Assembly (NCBI GenBank): GCA_905215965.1
Contig: CAJMSD010000002.1
Location: 1-64,000 of the forward strand
DNA length: 64,000 bases
Direction: 5' to 3'
Source: an uncultured bacterium
GTDB taxonomy: Bacteria; Bacillota; Clostridia; Oscillospirales; Ruminococcaceae
Shown: one piece after another, positions 1 through 7,752 of the stretch
Position numbering within the stretch: position 1 is the stretch's first letter
Layout: each line of letters opens with the position of its first letter
Made by a program: the position numbers and the translations under genes
Notes under the pieces: model-generated
Database searches by the model: none
Told to the model about the DNA's origin: nothing
The model's input: only the letters and a program-made list of their open reading frames with translations

Positions 1-75
1 TGAGGATTTGATAATGTCGTCAAGGAGACTGCCTACGCCATTGATTTTGTCTTTGTATAAAGTTATCGTTGCCAT
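1..75 (-). CDS. 5' end of a small alpha-helical protein, possibly type VII secretion (LXG-accessory) type
   Basis: Only the first 25 codons are inside the window. The ATG lies at 73-75, six bases after the stop of the upstream minus-strand gene, so the two are translationally linked. The N-terminus reads MATITLYKDKINGV and continues into a helical stretch. This resembles the short helical proteins encoded just before LXG-type toxins in Firmicutes, but 25 residues cannot settle a family. The call rests mainly on the pairing with the coiled-coil gene upstream. Confidence 0.45.
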   Translation of the reverse strand, partial: MATITLYKDKINGVGSLLDDIIKSS

Positions 76-80
76 AGATT

Positions 81-653
81 CTACCCATCTATATATCTTT
101 TATGATATGCCATTTCGATAGAGGCATTATTCATGATACGATCCTGCTCAAGAATTACATTATTAAGATATCGTTCTCTATTTTTATCATCTTCCAGTTC
201 TCTATCCAACTGTTCAACTTGTCGATTAAGTTCATCAATTTTTCTTTGAATAGAACCTTCAATACTTTTAATTTGGCTGAACGCTGATGTGATGCAAGCT
301 TTCGAAGATCTATTTTTCTCATCAAAGATTTCAGTAAGTTTCTGTGGAGTTCCAACTGAAGATTCACCTATTGCAGAAAATCCTATTGAGGCTACTTCTA
401 ATTTAGTTTCAGTATCCTTAACACTTGCATCGAAGTCACTGTTTTTAGCATAAGAACTTTGAATTTCAGAAAGTGATTCATCATTTCTTTTTCTTTCTGC
501 AGTCAACTCATTAATGGCACCTATAACTTGTTGTCTCCTATTCAATATGTTGTTGAGTTCATTTTCTGCACGCCTCTTTTCAGAAAATGCATTTTCATAC
601 CTTCTTTTAGCAATCGTATAATCCTCTTGATGTTGCTGCTGTTCAGGTGTCAT
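81..653 (-). CDS. Coiled-coil protein, candidate LXG/type VII secretion accessory protein
   Basis: A 190-residue, highly charged, almost entirely helical protein with no signal peptide. Heptad-like Glu/Lys/Arg/Gln/Leu segments lie near residues 10-65 and 125-175, separated by a Gly/Ser-rich stretch (ASIGFSAIGESS) near the middle. I chose the ATG at 651-653 because GGGGGGA sits five bases upstream. An in-frame ATG at 707 would add 18 residues but has no good ribosome site. The next gene starts six bases after the stop. Paired helical proteins of this kind precede LXG polymorphic toxins (YwqH/YwqI-like), so that role is inferred from layout rather than from a diagnostic motif. It is probably host DNA to the left of the prophage. 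Confidence 0.6.
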   Translation of the reverse strand: MTPEQQQHQEDYTIAKRRYENAFSEKRRAENELNNILNRRQQVIGAINELTAERKRNDESLSEIQSSYAKNSDFDASVKDTETKLEVASIGFSAIGESSVGTPQKLTEIFDEKNRSSKACITSAFSQIKSIEGSIQRKIDELNRQVEQLDRELEDDKNRERYLNNVILEQDRIMNNASIEMAYHKRYIDG

Positions 654-727
654 AAAATCCCCCCATTTCGACGCATAAATAAACTTTTTGGAAGCTAATC
701 TACTCATAATTATATTGTATGCCTATT

Positions 728-756
728 ATTATATACTATTTTGTCAGAAAAGTCAA
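728..756 (-). promoter_or_regulatory. Sigma-A promoter for the coiled-coil gene
   Basis: On the minus strand TTGACT (756-751) and TATAAT (733-728) are separated by exactly 17 nt. Transcription would start near 722 and run into the minus-strand gene at 653, giving a leader of about 70 nt. Confidence 0.75.
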
Positions 757-863
757 TATGATATTTGATTTTTTTGATTTTATACATGAAAATTAGTACA
801 ATTTGTTGGAATAATAAGCAAATAAAATTACTCAAAAAAACGCTTAAATATTCTATTCCCTAC

Positions 864-892
864 TTGACAATCCATTGCAAATGTGATAAAAT
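864..892 (+). promoter_or_regulatory. Sigma-A promoter of the LexA-type repressor
   Basis: TTGACA (864-869), a 17-nt spacer and TAAAAT (887-892). The predicted start near 899-900 lies next to the LexA box at 904-915, so the repressor probably regulates its own gene. Confidence 0.8.
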
Positions 893-903
893 AGTCCTAT
901 CAG

Positions 904-915
904 GAACATTTGTTC
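904..915 (+). promoter_or_regulatory. SOS box (LexA operator) GAACATTTGTTC
   Basis: Perfect match to the Gram-positive LexA consensus GAAC-N4-GTTC. It lies just downstream of the -10 of the repressor gene and 23 bp before its ATG, a position where bound repressor would block initiation. It links prophage induction to DNA damage. Confidence 0.8.
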
Positions 916-938
916 ACGATAAATGCAGGAGGTTCAAA

Positions 939-1538
939 ATGAGACATAAAGATCCTAAACTAATGAAAAAAATATATGAATATGCAGAAGACTATTATTT
1001 TTCAGAAGGTTACTCTCCTTCCACTTCTGAAATTGCCAATGCAATGGGAATCGCAAGAACAACAGCATATAATTATCTTGTTGCCATGGATAAATTGGGT
1101 ATGGTCGATTATGACGGAAAATTGATCGCAACAGAAAAAATACGAAAAACAGGAGCGGTCAATCATGGTGTAAAAATCTACGACAATGCTATTCCATGCG
1201 GTGAACTGGAAACTATCGAATCCTCTGTCAGTGAATATGTAGATCTTCCCGCATCTATTTTTGGAAATGGAGAACTTTTTATTTTGCGAACTCGTGGTGA
1301 ATCTATGATTGATGCCGGAATTGAACCGGGTGATCTTGTTGTCGTGGAAAAAAAGAGAACTGCAAATGACGGCGATATTGTTGTTGCTCTTGGCAATGAT
1401 ACAGACAGTAGTCTGAAAAGGCTCATAAAGAAAAATAATATGTATGTGCTTCACCCGGAAAACAAGAATATGGATGACATCATCACAGAACATCTTGAAA
1501 TTCAGGGAGTCGCAAAATTTATTATCAAGCAGATATAG
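939..1538 (+). CDS. LexA-type self-cleaving transcriptional repressor of the prophage
   Basis: 199 residues, the usual LexA length. An N-terminal winged helix-turn-helix (about 1-68; SPSTSEIANAMGIARTTAYN contains the recognition helix) is followed by an S24 peptidase domain. Ser122 (RGESM) and Lys160 (SSLKRL) form the catalytic dyad. The self-cleavage site is Cys87-Gly88 (AIPCGE), where most LexA proteins have Ala-Gly. The start is the ATG at 939, preceded by AGGAGG at 927-932. A longer reading from 765 would cover the promoter and is rejected. It should dimerise on the SOS box upstream and lose repression when RecA filaments stimulate cleavage. The ImmA/IrrE-like gene follows directly. Confidence 0.9.
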   Translation: MRHKDPKLMKKIYEYAEDYYFSEGYSPSTSEIANAMGIARTTAYNYLVAMDKLGMVDYDGKLIATEKIRKTGAVNHGVKIYDNAIPCGELETIESSVSEYVDLPASIFGNGELFILRTRGESMIDAGIEPGDLVVVEKKRTANDGDIVVALGNDTDSSLKRLIKKNNMYVLHPENKNMDDIITEHLEIQGVAKFIIKQI

Positions 1539-1548
1539 GAGGACAAAA

Positions 1549-3372
1549 ATTATCACGATAAAAAGAAAATTTCCTGAGATCATCTCATTTACAGAATTTC
1601 TTCGATGGAACTATACTCTTGATTATGGACAATACATCAGAAATTTGCATAGCAGAAAACAATTGCCTCTGACATGGTATAATTCTCCTGATTCCAAAAT
1701 TACGAATGTTGTCATAATTGATGGAAAATATGATAGAATTGACGAGTTCTCGTTTTATATGTATATCATCTGCAGCGTTACTTTTTACTATGAAGGGATT
1801 TTCCAACAGCAGTGTTATTGTGTCAACGGTTATTGCAATATTGCAGAAAAAAGTGATTTTTTATGCGATGTATCAATTTATGACGGTAAAAGATTTCGGT
1901 TAAAAAATCCCCTAAATGAATTTCTTGTACCCATACTTCCCAAAAAAAGATATGATGAAACAGCGTTGCAAATTCTGAGTAATTACTATCCATTCCGATA
2001 TGATATACCTTGTGTCATAAGCGGTTTGGCTCTTGCAAAAGAAATGGGATATCACATTCAATATGCCCGGTTGTCACTTGATGGAAAAGTTAAATCAAAG
2101 GTTATTTTTGAAGAAAAAAATATAACAGCTTTTGATGAATATGGCGGCAAAACTGCCATTTATGTTTCAGCAAAGACAATTCTTGTAGATAAATCCATAA
2201 AAGGAAAAGAAAATTTTGCTGTCATTCATGAATGCGTACATATCAGTCTTCACCGACTGTTTTATTATCTGCAAAGCTATTATCGAAAGATTCTGGGGAA
2301 AGCTGCACCTGAATTTCAGGAATATTTTTATTCTGATTCGCAGAAAGAATGTCTTGCCTGGATGGAAACACAAGCCAACAGCATTGCAAGACGCATACAA
2401 ATGCCGACAGAACCTGCATCAGAAGTAATATTCAACTTGTTTGAAAAAATGAGTACAGAGCCGAATTTTAAAGATTACAGAATGCTGATTGACTTTGTCG
2501 GTCATAGATTTTCTGTTTCCAGATATGCCGCAAAGAAACGAATCATAGAGCTTGGGTGGACGGAAATACGTGGTGTTTATACTTTCTGTGGAACAGGATA
2601 TGTGGAAGATTATGAAGTGGCATATGATTTCCCTGATGATTCAACTTATACAGTTCCATTCAGCAGCATTGCTGAACTATTTGGAAGGTCTGTAGATTTT
2701 CAGGCACTTGTAAAATCAGGAAAATATGTTTATATAGACGGACATATATGCCTGAATAATGAAAAATATATCATTACAAAATACAATTTGCCTTCCAGAC
2801 TGACCGAATATGCAAGACATCATATGAGTGAATGCTGTATTGATTTTAAGAAGGTTTATGGCAAGCTGACTTACAGCTATACATTCGGTGAATTAAACAA
2901 AGAAGAACTTGCCATCATAGAAAACTATGTCCTTGATGAGCATCAGAAATCAAAACTGAAAGCAAGGTTGACAGAAATTGCCGATACAAAAGATAAACTT
3001 GACCATTCTCCACTTGGTGAAGCAGTTGTATATCATATGAAGCGTTGTCACATCACTTCTGAACAACTGATGGAACGTTCCGGACTTGGTTCCACAACAA
3101 TTACAAAATTAAGAAGTGGTAAATGCCACCCAAAGCTGGAAACAATTCTTGCTTTTTGTGTCGCCCTGAATCTTGAAGATGTGTTTCGTTCCGATCTGAT
3201 GAATAAAGCCGGAGTAAGATTCAACAACAATAATCCTGCCCATCTTGTATATATGACAATACTGGAACTGATGCCGAACGCAAATGTTTTTCAGATAAAT
3301 GCTTTTCTGAAAGAAGAAGGCTATACGCCATGGACTCAGGACAGACAAAATGCAATTGCTGCAGCAATATAA
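1549..3372 (+). CDS. ImmA/IrrE-type metallopeptidase with C-terminal Xre helix-turn-helix
   Basis: About 608 residues. A zinc-protease motif HECVH (residues 227-231) lies in a COG2856/ImmA-like domain, and the Glu-rich stretch downstream may supply the third zinc ligand. Near residues 490-545 there is a HTH_3-type domain (SEQLMERSGLGSTTITKLRS). ImmA-family proteases cleave phage or ICE repressors to trigger induction, so this is the likely partner of the LexA-type repressor 10 bases upstream. The start is unusual: AGGAGG (1537-1542) is followed after six bases by ATT (1549), and the first in-frame ATG is about 70 codons later. Reading back to 1444 overlaps the repressor gene and is not supported. 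The C-terminal HTH suggests it may also bind DNA. Confidence 0.8.
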   Translation: MITIKRKFPEIISFTEFLRWNYTLDYGQYIRNLHSRKQLPLTWYNSPDSKITNVVIIDGKYDRIDEFSFYMYIICSVTFYYEGIFQQQCYCVNGYCNIAEKSDFLCDVSIYDGKRFRLKNPLNEFLVPILPKKRYDETALQILSNYYPFRYDIPCVISGLALAKEMGYHIQYARLSLDGKVKSKVIFEEKNITAFDEYGGKTAIYVSAKTILVDKSIKGKENFAVIHECVHISLHRLFYYLQSYYRKILGKAAPEFQEYFYSDSQKECLAWMETQANSIARRIQMPTEPASEVIFNLFEKMSTEPNFKDYRMLIDFVGHRFSVSRYAAKKRIIELGWTEIRGVYTFCGTGYVEDYEVAYDFPDDSTYTVPFSSIAELFGRSVDFQALVKSGKYVYIDGHICLNNEKYIITKYNLPSRLTEYARHHMSECCIDFKKVYGKLTYSYTFGELNKEELAIIENYVLDEHQKSKLKARLTEIADTKDKLDHSPLGEAVVYHMKRCHITSEQLMERSGLGSTTITKLRSGKCHPKLETILAFCVALNLEDVFRSDLMNKAGVRFNNNNPAHLVYMTILELMPNANVFQINAFLKEEGYTPWTQDRQNAIAAAI

Positions 3373-3377
3373 CTGAT

Positions 3378-3405
3378 GAGAGATCTTTGAGGTCTCTCTT
3401 TTTTA
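3378..3405 (+). terminator. Intrinsic terminator after the lexA-immA operon
   Basis: Stem GAGAGA (3378-3383) with TCTCTC (3393-3398), followed by seven T residues. It begins six bases after the metallopeptidase stop. Confidence 0.8.
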
Positions 3406-3607
3406 TTATTACTAACAGAAAAAGTGTTAGTTTTAATCTTATTATCCTGTATATTCAAAATGAATATGCAGGATTTTTTGTATATTTTTATAATATATCA
3501 CAAACAGAAAGAGAAATATATCGATTTGATTATGCAGAAGCAACAAATAGAAAGTAACACTTTTTACAGCTGGTAAATATGCTTTAAAAATGATAGGATA
3601 TAAGCAC
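3406..3607. other. Non-coding spacer, AT-rich
   Basis: No credible gene on either strand. TTTACA at 3563-3568 followed by AT-rich sequence could be a weak promoter for the RNA downstream, but no clear -10 is spaced correctly. Confidence 0.4.
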
Positions 3608-3750
3608 AGTCGGGAAAACGACTGAAAAACAAATACCGCAGCCGAGTGTACATAGAGGCTACAGGATATTTCATACAGCATGAAAAGCCGTAAGAGGCTT
3701 AGCAAAGCTGTATCTGAGATAGCCTTTCTCTGTGTATGCTCTTTTTTATG
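3608..3750 (+). ncRNA. Candidate structured RNA / leader with terminal U-tract
   Basis: A short hairpin (AGTCG 3608-3612 with CGACT 3619-3623) precedes a long nested structure. Bases 3644-3661 pair with 3720-3741, mostly Watson-Crick with three G-U pairs and a small bulge. Inside it, ATACAGC (3673-3679) pairs with GCTGTAT (3707-3713), and inside that AAGCC (3685-3689) pairs with GGCTT (3696-3700). Six T residues follow at 3742-3747, so the element can end as an intrinsic terminator. It lies about 55 bases before the sigma-like regulator, and could be a free small RNA or a conditional terminator for that gene. I do not recognise a known family. Confidence 0.55.
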
Positions 3751-3804
3751 CAAGAAAAGTTTCTTCCTGTACCTCTCTGTATCTTTTGGCGGAAAGGATA
3801 CAGT

Positions 3805-4362
3805 ATGAGATTCAAAAAAACACCATACTGCAAGCGTAACCGCTACAAGTTGTATGATGATTTTGGAGAAGAGATTCTTGAAATCAAGGTTGGAGAATAC
3901 GGTGTTACAGAAGAAGATATCAGAAAATTTCATGCAGTAGATGATCATGAAGTATATATCAATTGCAAAGAAATGAGAGTTTCTCCTTTTGAAACAGATA
4001 TTTATCAGAAATGGAAAAATACATTTATCAAAAATCATGGATATTCACCGGAAGAAACAGGGCATCTTTTGCCACACCGACAAACAATATCTTCAGACTT
4101 TCTCTCAGATTCCGAATTTGAGATTCAATTCTCAGAATACGACACTCCAATTGAAGATGAAAGCATTCTGCGGCTTCATGAAATTGTTGCAGCAATGCCT
4201 GAAAAATGGCAGAAAGTATATCAATTGGCAATGCTCGATGGTTTTACTAACGTTGAAACAGCAAAACTGCTAAATATATCTGAAGGCAGAGTAAGAGCTT
4301 TACGCCGAAAAATCGAAGAAAAAATACGCTCTGATGAGATTCTGAAAAATTTTTTTGATTAG
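3805..4362 (+). CDS. Small sigma-70 region-4-like regulator
   Basis: 185 residues from the ATG at 3805 (AAAGGA ribosome site at 3793-3798). The C-terminal 60 residues form a sigma region-4/LuxR-like helix-turn-helix: AAMPEKWQKVYQLAMLDGFT, then NVETAKLLNISEGRVRALRR, the typical 'conserved promoter-reading' helices. There is no recognisable region 2, so it cannot act as a complete sigma factor of the usual kind. The N-terminal half is acidic and unassigned. It sits just before an unusual 30-bp promoter-like motif (4363-4392) that recurs before the recombinase operon at 45496. This suggests it directs transcription from those two sites. That target assignment is inference. Confidence 0.7.
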   Translation: MRFKKTPYCKRNRYKLYDDFGEEILEIKVGEYGVTEEDIRKFHAVDDHEVYINCKEMRVSPFETDIYQKWKNTFIKNHGYSPEETGHLLPHRQTISSDFLSDSEFEIQFSEYDTPIEDESILRLHEIVAAMPEKWQKVYQLAMLDGFTNVETAKLLNISEGRVRALRRKIEEKIRSDEILKNFFD

Positions 4363-4392
4363 GGGTACGAATTTGGCACATTTTTTTAGACT
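4363..4392 (+). promoter_or_regulatory. Promoter-like motif, copy 1 (early operon)
   Basis: GGGTACGAATT, a variable segment, CATTT, one base, TTTAGACT. 25 of 30 positions match the copy at 45496-45525 with no gaps. TAGACT at the 3' end can serve as a -10, while the GGTACG region lies at -35 distance but is unlike TTGACA. It begins directly after the stop of the sigma-like gene and is 56 bases before the first replication gene. Confidence 0.6.
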
Positions 4393-4448
4393 TTACGTTC
4401 AGAGATGATTTTTCTCCCACTTAAACATCGAGAAAGGAATGATTACCA

Positions 4449-4781
4449 ATGAAAAAGAAAACAATTGATCTCACAGAAAACATGGAACTTGCTCACAATA
4501 TGGCAGGCTGTGCAGTCCTTCTGGAAATCGCACTTGCCGAACCTTCCACAAACAAGTTCAACGTCTCCGTCATGAGAACTGCAAAATTCGCAGTACTTAC
4601 AGGAGCAGCCAGGCTTAAAGATACCACCGAGGCAATATCTCTTCTGCTTAAAACAGTTTACAGCGAAAGCAGAAACAATGTCAGCATTTCAAAAAAACAG
4701 GCTGATGAATTCAGCAAAAGTCTCAAAAATATTGCAGATGAAATTGAGGAAGGAGTAAAAATCAATGGCAACCTTATATGA
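4449..4781 (+). CDS. Hypothetical phage early protein
   Basis: 110 residues, first gene of the replication operon, with GAAAGGA before its ATG. Mainly helical, without membrane segments or signal peptide. The sequence has an alanine-rich helix in the middle (MRTAKFAVLTGAARLKDT) and an acidic amphipathic C-terminus (IADEIEEG). I do not recognise a family. The stop overlaps the start of the Gp157-like gene by 17 bases, so the two are translationally coupled. Confidence 0.7.
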   Translation: MKKKTIDLTENMELAHNMAGCAVLLEIALAEPSTNKFNVSVMRTAKFAVLTGAARLKDTTEAISLLLKTVYSESRNNVSISKKQADEFSKSLKNIADEIEEGVKINGNLI

Positions 4782-5229
4782 AATTGATGCAGCTATTTCA
4801 GGTTGTATCGATGCTGAAAGCGGAGAAATTATTGATACTGAAAGGCTTGATAATCTCCTTATAGAACGCAGTAAGAAACTTGAAGGCGTTGCACTGTGGA
4901 TCAAAAACCTGGAATCAGATGCAGCAGCAATAAAAGCTGAAAAAAATACTCTTGACAGACGAATGAAGGCAGCTGAGAAAAAAGTTGAATCATTAAAAGT
5001 TTGGCTTTCCAATGCTCTTTGCTATCTTCCTTTTGAAACACCGAGAGTTCATATCTCATTTCGTAAATCCACAACTGCTGATATTAATGAAAGTGTACTT
5101 TCAAAAGAATGGTGTGTAAAAAAAGTCACATACGCTCCTGATAAAAAGGCTATTAAATCAGCTCTTGAATCAGGTACAGAAATCGATGGTGCTGTTCTTA
5201 CAGAGCATCAGAATATTCAGATCAAATAG
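4765..5229 (+). CDS. Siphovirus Gp157-like protein
   Basis: 154 residues. The layout matches the Gp157 family: a short N-terminal segment (MATLYEID), a long coiled coil at about 35-95 rich in Lys/Glu (DRRMKAAEKKVESLKVWLSN), then a beta-rich C-terminal domain (RVHISFRKS). Family members lie in Gram-positive phage replication modules and have been linked to bacterial resistance to phage infection; the molecular role is unknown. It is followed after 12 bases by the Sak4-like ATPase, which is its usual neighbour. Confidence 0.8.
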   Translation: MATLYEIDAAISGCIDAESGEIIDTERLDNLLIERSKKLEGVALWIKNLESDAAAIKAEKNTLDRRMKAAEKKVESLKVWLSNALCYLPFETPRVHISFRKSTTADINESVLSKEWCVKKVTYAPDKKAIKSALESGTEIDGAVLTEHQNIQIK

Positions 5230-5241
5230 GAGGGAAAATTT

Positions 5242-6132
5242 ATGCCTTTTAAAAAAGTACAACGAAAGGTCGCTAAACTCAGAGCAGCCTGCACAGGACC
5301 AAGCGGTTCAGGAAAAACATTATCTTCTCTGTATCTTGCATTCGGTTTTACGAATGACTGGAACAAGATCGCACTTATCGACACAGAACACGGAAGAGCT
5401 CAGTTTTACGCAAATCGTTCTGACCTCGGTACAGGAGAATTTCTCTATGATGAACTGACACCGCCTTATTCTCCTGAAAGATACATTGAAAAGGTGAAGG
5501 AAGCTGCATCTGTTGTAGGTTCTGACGGAGTAATCATTGTGGATAGCTTTTCTCACGCCTGGGACAACGAAGGTGGAATTCTCGACCTGAAAACACAGCT
5601 TGAAAAATCTCAGAATAAGAACAGCTTTACTGTCTGGAATGAGGCAGGAAAAATTCAGAATAATCTTGTTAATACTTTGCTTTCTGTTGATTGTCATGTA
5701 ATTGTTACACTTCGTTCCAAAATGGCATATGCAATGGAGCAAAACGAACGTGGAAAAATGGAACCCGTCAAGCTTGGTCTTGCTCCTGTTCAGCGTGAAA
5801 ATACAGAATACGAATTTGATATTGTTTTTAATATCTCCCGTAATCATTATGCTGTAACTTCTAAAGATACCACATTTCTTGATACCTGGAACGGAATGAT
5901 CACTCCCGAACTTGGTTCACAGCTAAAGGAATGGCTTTCCAATGGTGCTGAACCACATCGCTGTGCTGATTGCGGCAGCCTTATTACAGCAGTTAAAGGC
6001 AGAAGCGTTGAACAGATTGCAGAAGGTACGGAAAAGAACTACGGCAGAAAACTTTGCTGGAAATGCATGAGTGCTGAAATTAAGCGAATTAAGGAGCAGA
6101 AACAAAATGAAACTGAGACCGTATCAAAATGA
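5242..6132 (+). CDS. Sak4/RecA-like phage ATPase with C-terminal zinc knuckles
   Basis: 296 residues. Walker A GPSGSGKT at 19-26, and a Walker B-like segment VIIVDSFSHAWD near residue 95-106. This AAA_24-type RecA-like fold is typical of phage single-strand annealing recombinases (Sak4). The C-terminus adds two cysteine pairs (CADC and CWKC), a probable zinc finger for DNA binding. Its strong ribosome site is AGGAGGG at 5229-5235. The operon around it (Gp157, helicase, VRR-NUC, SSB-like protein) supports a role in recombination-linked replication. The last 26 bases overlap the helicase gene. Confidence 0.85.
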   Translation: MPFKKVQRKVAKLRAACTGPSGSGKTLSSLYLAFGFTNDWNKIALIDTEHGRAQFYANRSDLGTGEFLYDELTPPYSPERYIEKVKEAASVVGSDGVIIVDSFSHAWDNEGGILDLKTQLEKSQNKNSFTVWNEAGKIQNNLVNTLLSVDCHVIVTLRSKMAYAMEQNERGKMEPVKLGLAPVQRENTEYEFDIVFNISRNHYAVTSKDTTFLDTWNGMITPELGSQLKEWLSNGAEPHRCADCGSLITAVKGRSVEQIAEGTEKNYGRKLCWKCMSAEIKRIKEQKQNETETVSK

Positions 6133-7435
6133 TTTAATTGAAAAGGCACGAAATGCCTATCGTCATGGAGCAAGATCACCTTGCATAGTTCTCCCCTGTG
6201 GCGGCGGTAAATCGGTTATTGTAGCGGATATAGCAAAATCTGCTACTGAAAAAAATAATCATGTGCTTTTTCTTGTTCATCGAAAAGAACTTGTTGACCA
6301 GATAAAATGCACGTTCAGTTGGTGGGGTGTTGATATGACAAAATGCGAGGTTATGATGGTACAGACTGCATCAAGACGTATTTCAAAACTTGCTAAACCA
6401 CAGCTGATCATAACCGATGAAAATCATCATTCCAAAGCCTCAACATACCGCAAAATATATGAGGCATTCCCAAACGCCAAACGTATCGGAGTTACAGCAA
6501 CACCAGTCAGATTGGATGGCAGTGGACTTGGTGATGTAAATGATGAACTTGTGATTGGTGTATCCGCCAAATGGCTTATAGAAAATCATTACCTTGCTCC
6601 ATATGATTATTACGCTCCAAGCATTGCTGATTTGACGGGAATCAAAATTATGCACGGAGAATATGAGACAAAATCCGTTGAAAAAGCAATGCTGAAAACG
6701 GCTGTTTTCGGTGATGCGATCAAGTATTACAAACATCTTGCATATGGGAAACAAACGATCTGCTACTGTGTTTCAGTGAAGCATTCTATGGCTATGGCAG
6801 ATGAATTTAAGTTTGCAGGTATCTCTGCGGCTCATATTGATGGATCAACACCAAAAGAAGAACGTGATAAAATTATATCAGATTTCAGAAACGGAGCAAT
6901 AAAAATTCTCTGCAACGTTGATCTGATAAGCGAAGGATTTGATGTCCCCGACTGTGAGTGTGTGATACTGCTTCGTCCAACGAAATCATTAACTCTTTAC
7001 ATTCAGCAATCAATGAGATGTATGCGATACAAGAAAAACAAACGTGCAGTTATCATCGACCATGTTGGAAATTACGCACGTTTCGGAATGCCTGATGCAG
7101 ACCGTGAATGGACTTTGGAAAGCAGAAAAAAGTCCGGGGAAAAGCGTGAAATTGAGAATAAAGTATTTGCAACACAATGTCCTGAATGCTTCTATACCTT
7201 TGAACCACCAAAATTCGGAAGACCTGTATGCCCCGCCTGTGGATATGTATTTCCCAAAAAGGAACGTTCTCTTGATACAGAGGAAGCAGAATTACAAAAA
7301 ATCACAGGCTTTGTTCTTGATTATGATTCACCCGAACAATGCCGCAATATGCAGGAATTGAATGCTTATGCCAAGAAAATGGGCTATAAGAAAGGCTGGG
7401 CATATTTTCAGGGCAAACAGAGAGGTTTTATATGA
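6107..7435 (+). CDS. Superfamily 2 DEAD/DEAH-type DNA helicase
   Basis: 442 residues from the ATG at 6107 (AAGGAG at 6091-6096), inside the end of the ATPase gene. Motif I is PCGGGKS (about 30-36) and motif II is DENH. Motif III is GVTATPVRLDG, and the second RecA lobe carries ISEGFDVPDC and QQSMRCMRY (motif VI region). A zinc ribbon (CPECF and CPACGY) follows the helicase core near residues 360-380. This is the UvsW/RadD-like helicase often seen in Firmicute phage replication modules, where it remodels forks or recombination intermediates. It is followed with a 4-base overlap by the VRR-NUC gene. Confidence 0.88.
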   Translation: MKLRPYQNDLIEKARNAYRHGARSPCIVLPCGGGKSVIVADIAKSATEKNNHVLFLVHRKELVDQIKCTFSWWGVDMTKCEVMMVQTASRRISKLAKPQLIITDENHHSKASTYRKIYEAFPNAKRIGVTATPVRLDGSGLGDVNDELVIGVSAKWLIENHYLAPYDYYAPSIADLTGIKIMHGEYETKSVEKAMLKTAVFGDAIKYYKHLAYGKQTICYCVSVKHSMAMADEFKFAGISAAHIDGSTPKEERDKIISDFRNGAIKILCNVDLISEGFDVPDCECVILLRPTKSLTLYIQQSMRCMRYKKNKRAVIIDHVGNYARFGMPDADREWTLESRKKSGEKREIENKVFATQCPECFYTFEPPKFGRPVCPACGYVFPKKERSLDTEEAELQKITGFVLDYDSPEQCRNMQELNAYAKKMGYKKGWAYFQGKQRGFI

Positions 7436-7752
7436 CAGAGGAACACAAAATTCAAAATCAAATACGCATATCACTTTCAGACAGATGTACTCTGTTCCGT
7501 GTAAATGTCGGCAAAGCCTATACGAAAGACGGACGTTACTTTGATACAGGAGTGCCGAAAGGGTTCTCCGATTTATTCGGATTCCGTAAATCTGACGGCA
7601 AAGCCGTATTTATTGAAGTGAAAACGCCTACAGGCAAACCATCAGAACAACAGAAAAAATTTCTCTCAGCTGTGCGAAATGCGGGAGCAATCGCAGGAAT
7701 ATGCAGAAGCGTTGAGGAAGCAGAAAAACTGATTCAAGGAGGAGAAAATTAA
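7432..7752 (+). CDS. VRR-NUC domain nuclease
   Basis: 106 residues, a minimal stand-alone VRR-NUC enzyme. The PD-(D/E)XK-type core is visible as GFSDLFG, then FIEVKTPTG. The Asp of SDL and the Glu-x-Lys of EVK are the expected metal and catalytic residues, and a final QQKKFL helix follows. Related phage proteins act as structure-specific nucleases beside SF2 helicases. Its ATGA overlap with the helicase gene and overlap with the next start show tight coupling. Confidence 0.88.
   Translation: MTEEHKIQNQIRISLSDRCTLFRVNVGKAYTKDGRYFDTGVPKGFSDLFGFRKSDGKAVFIEVKTPTGKPSEQQKKFLSAVRNAGAIAGICRSVEEAEKLIQGGEN

Noticed and set aside
1444..1548. Reading the ImmA-like gene from 1444
   Set aside because: It would overlap the repressor by 95 bases, lacks a ribosome site there, and AGGAGG just before 1549 points to the later start.
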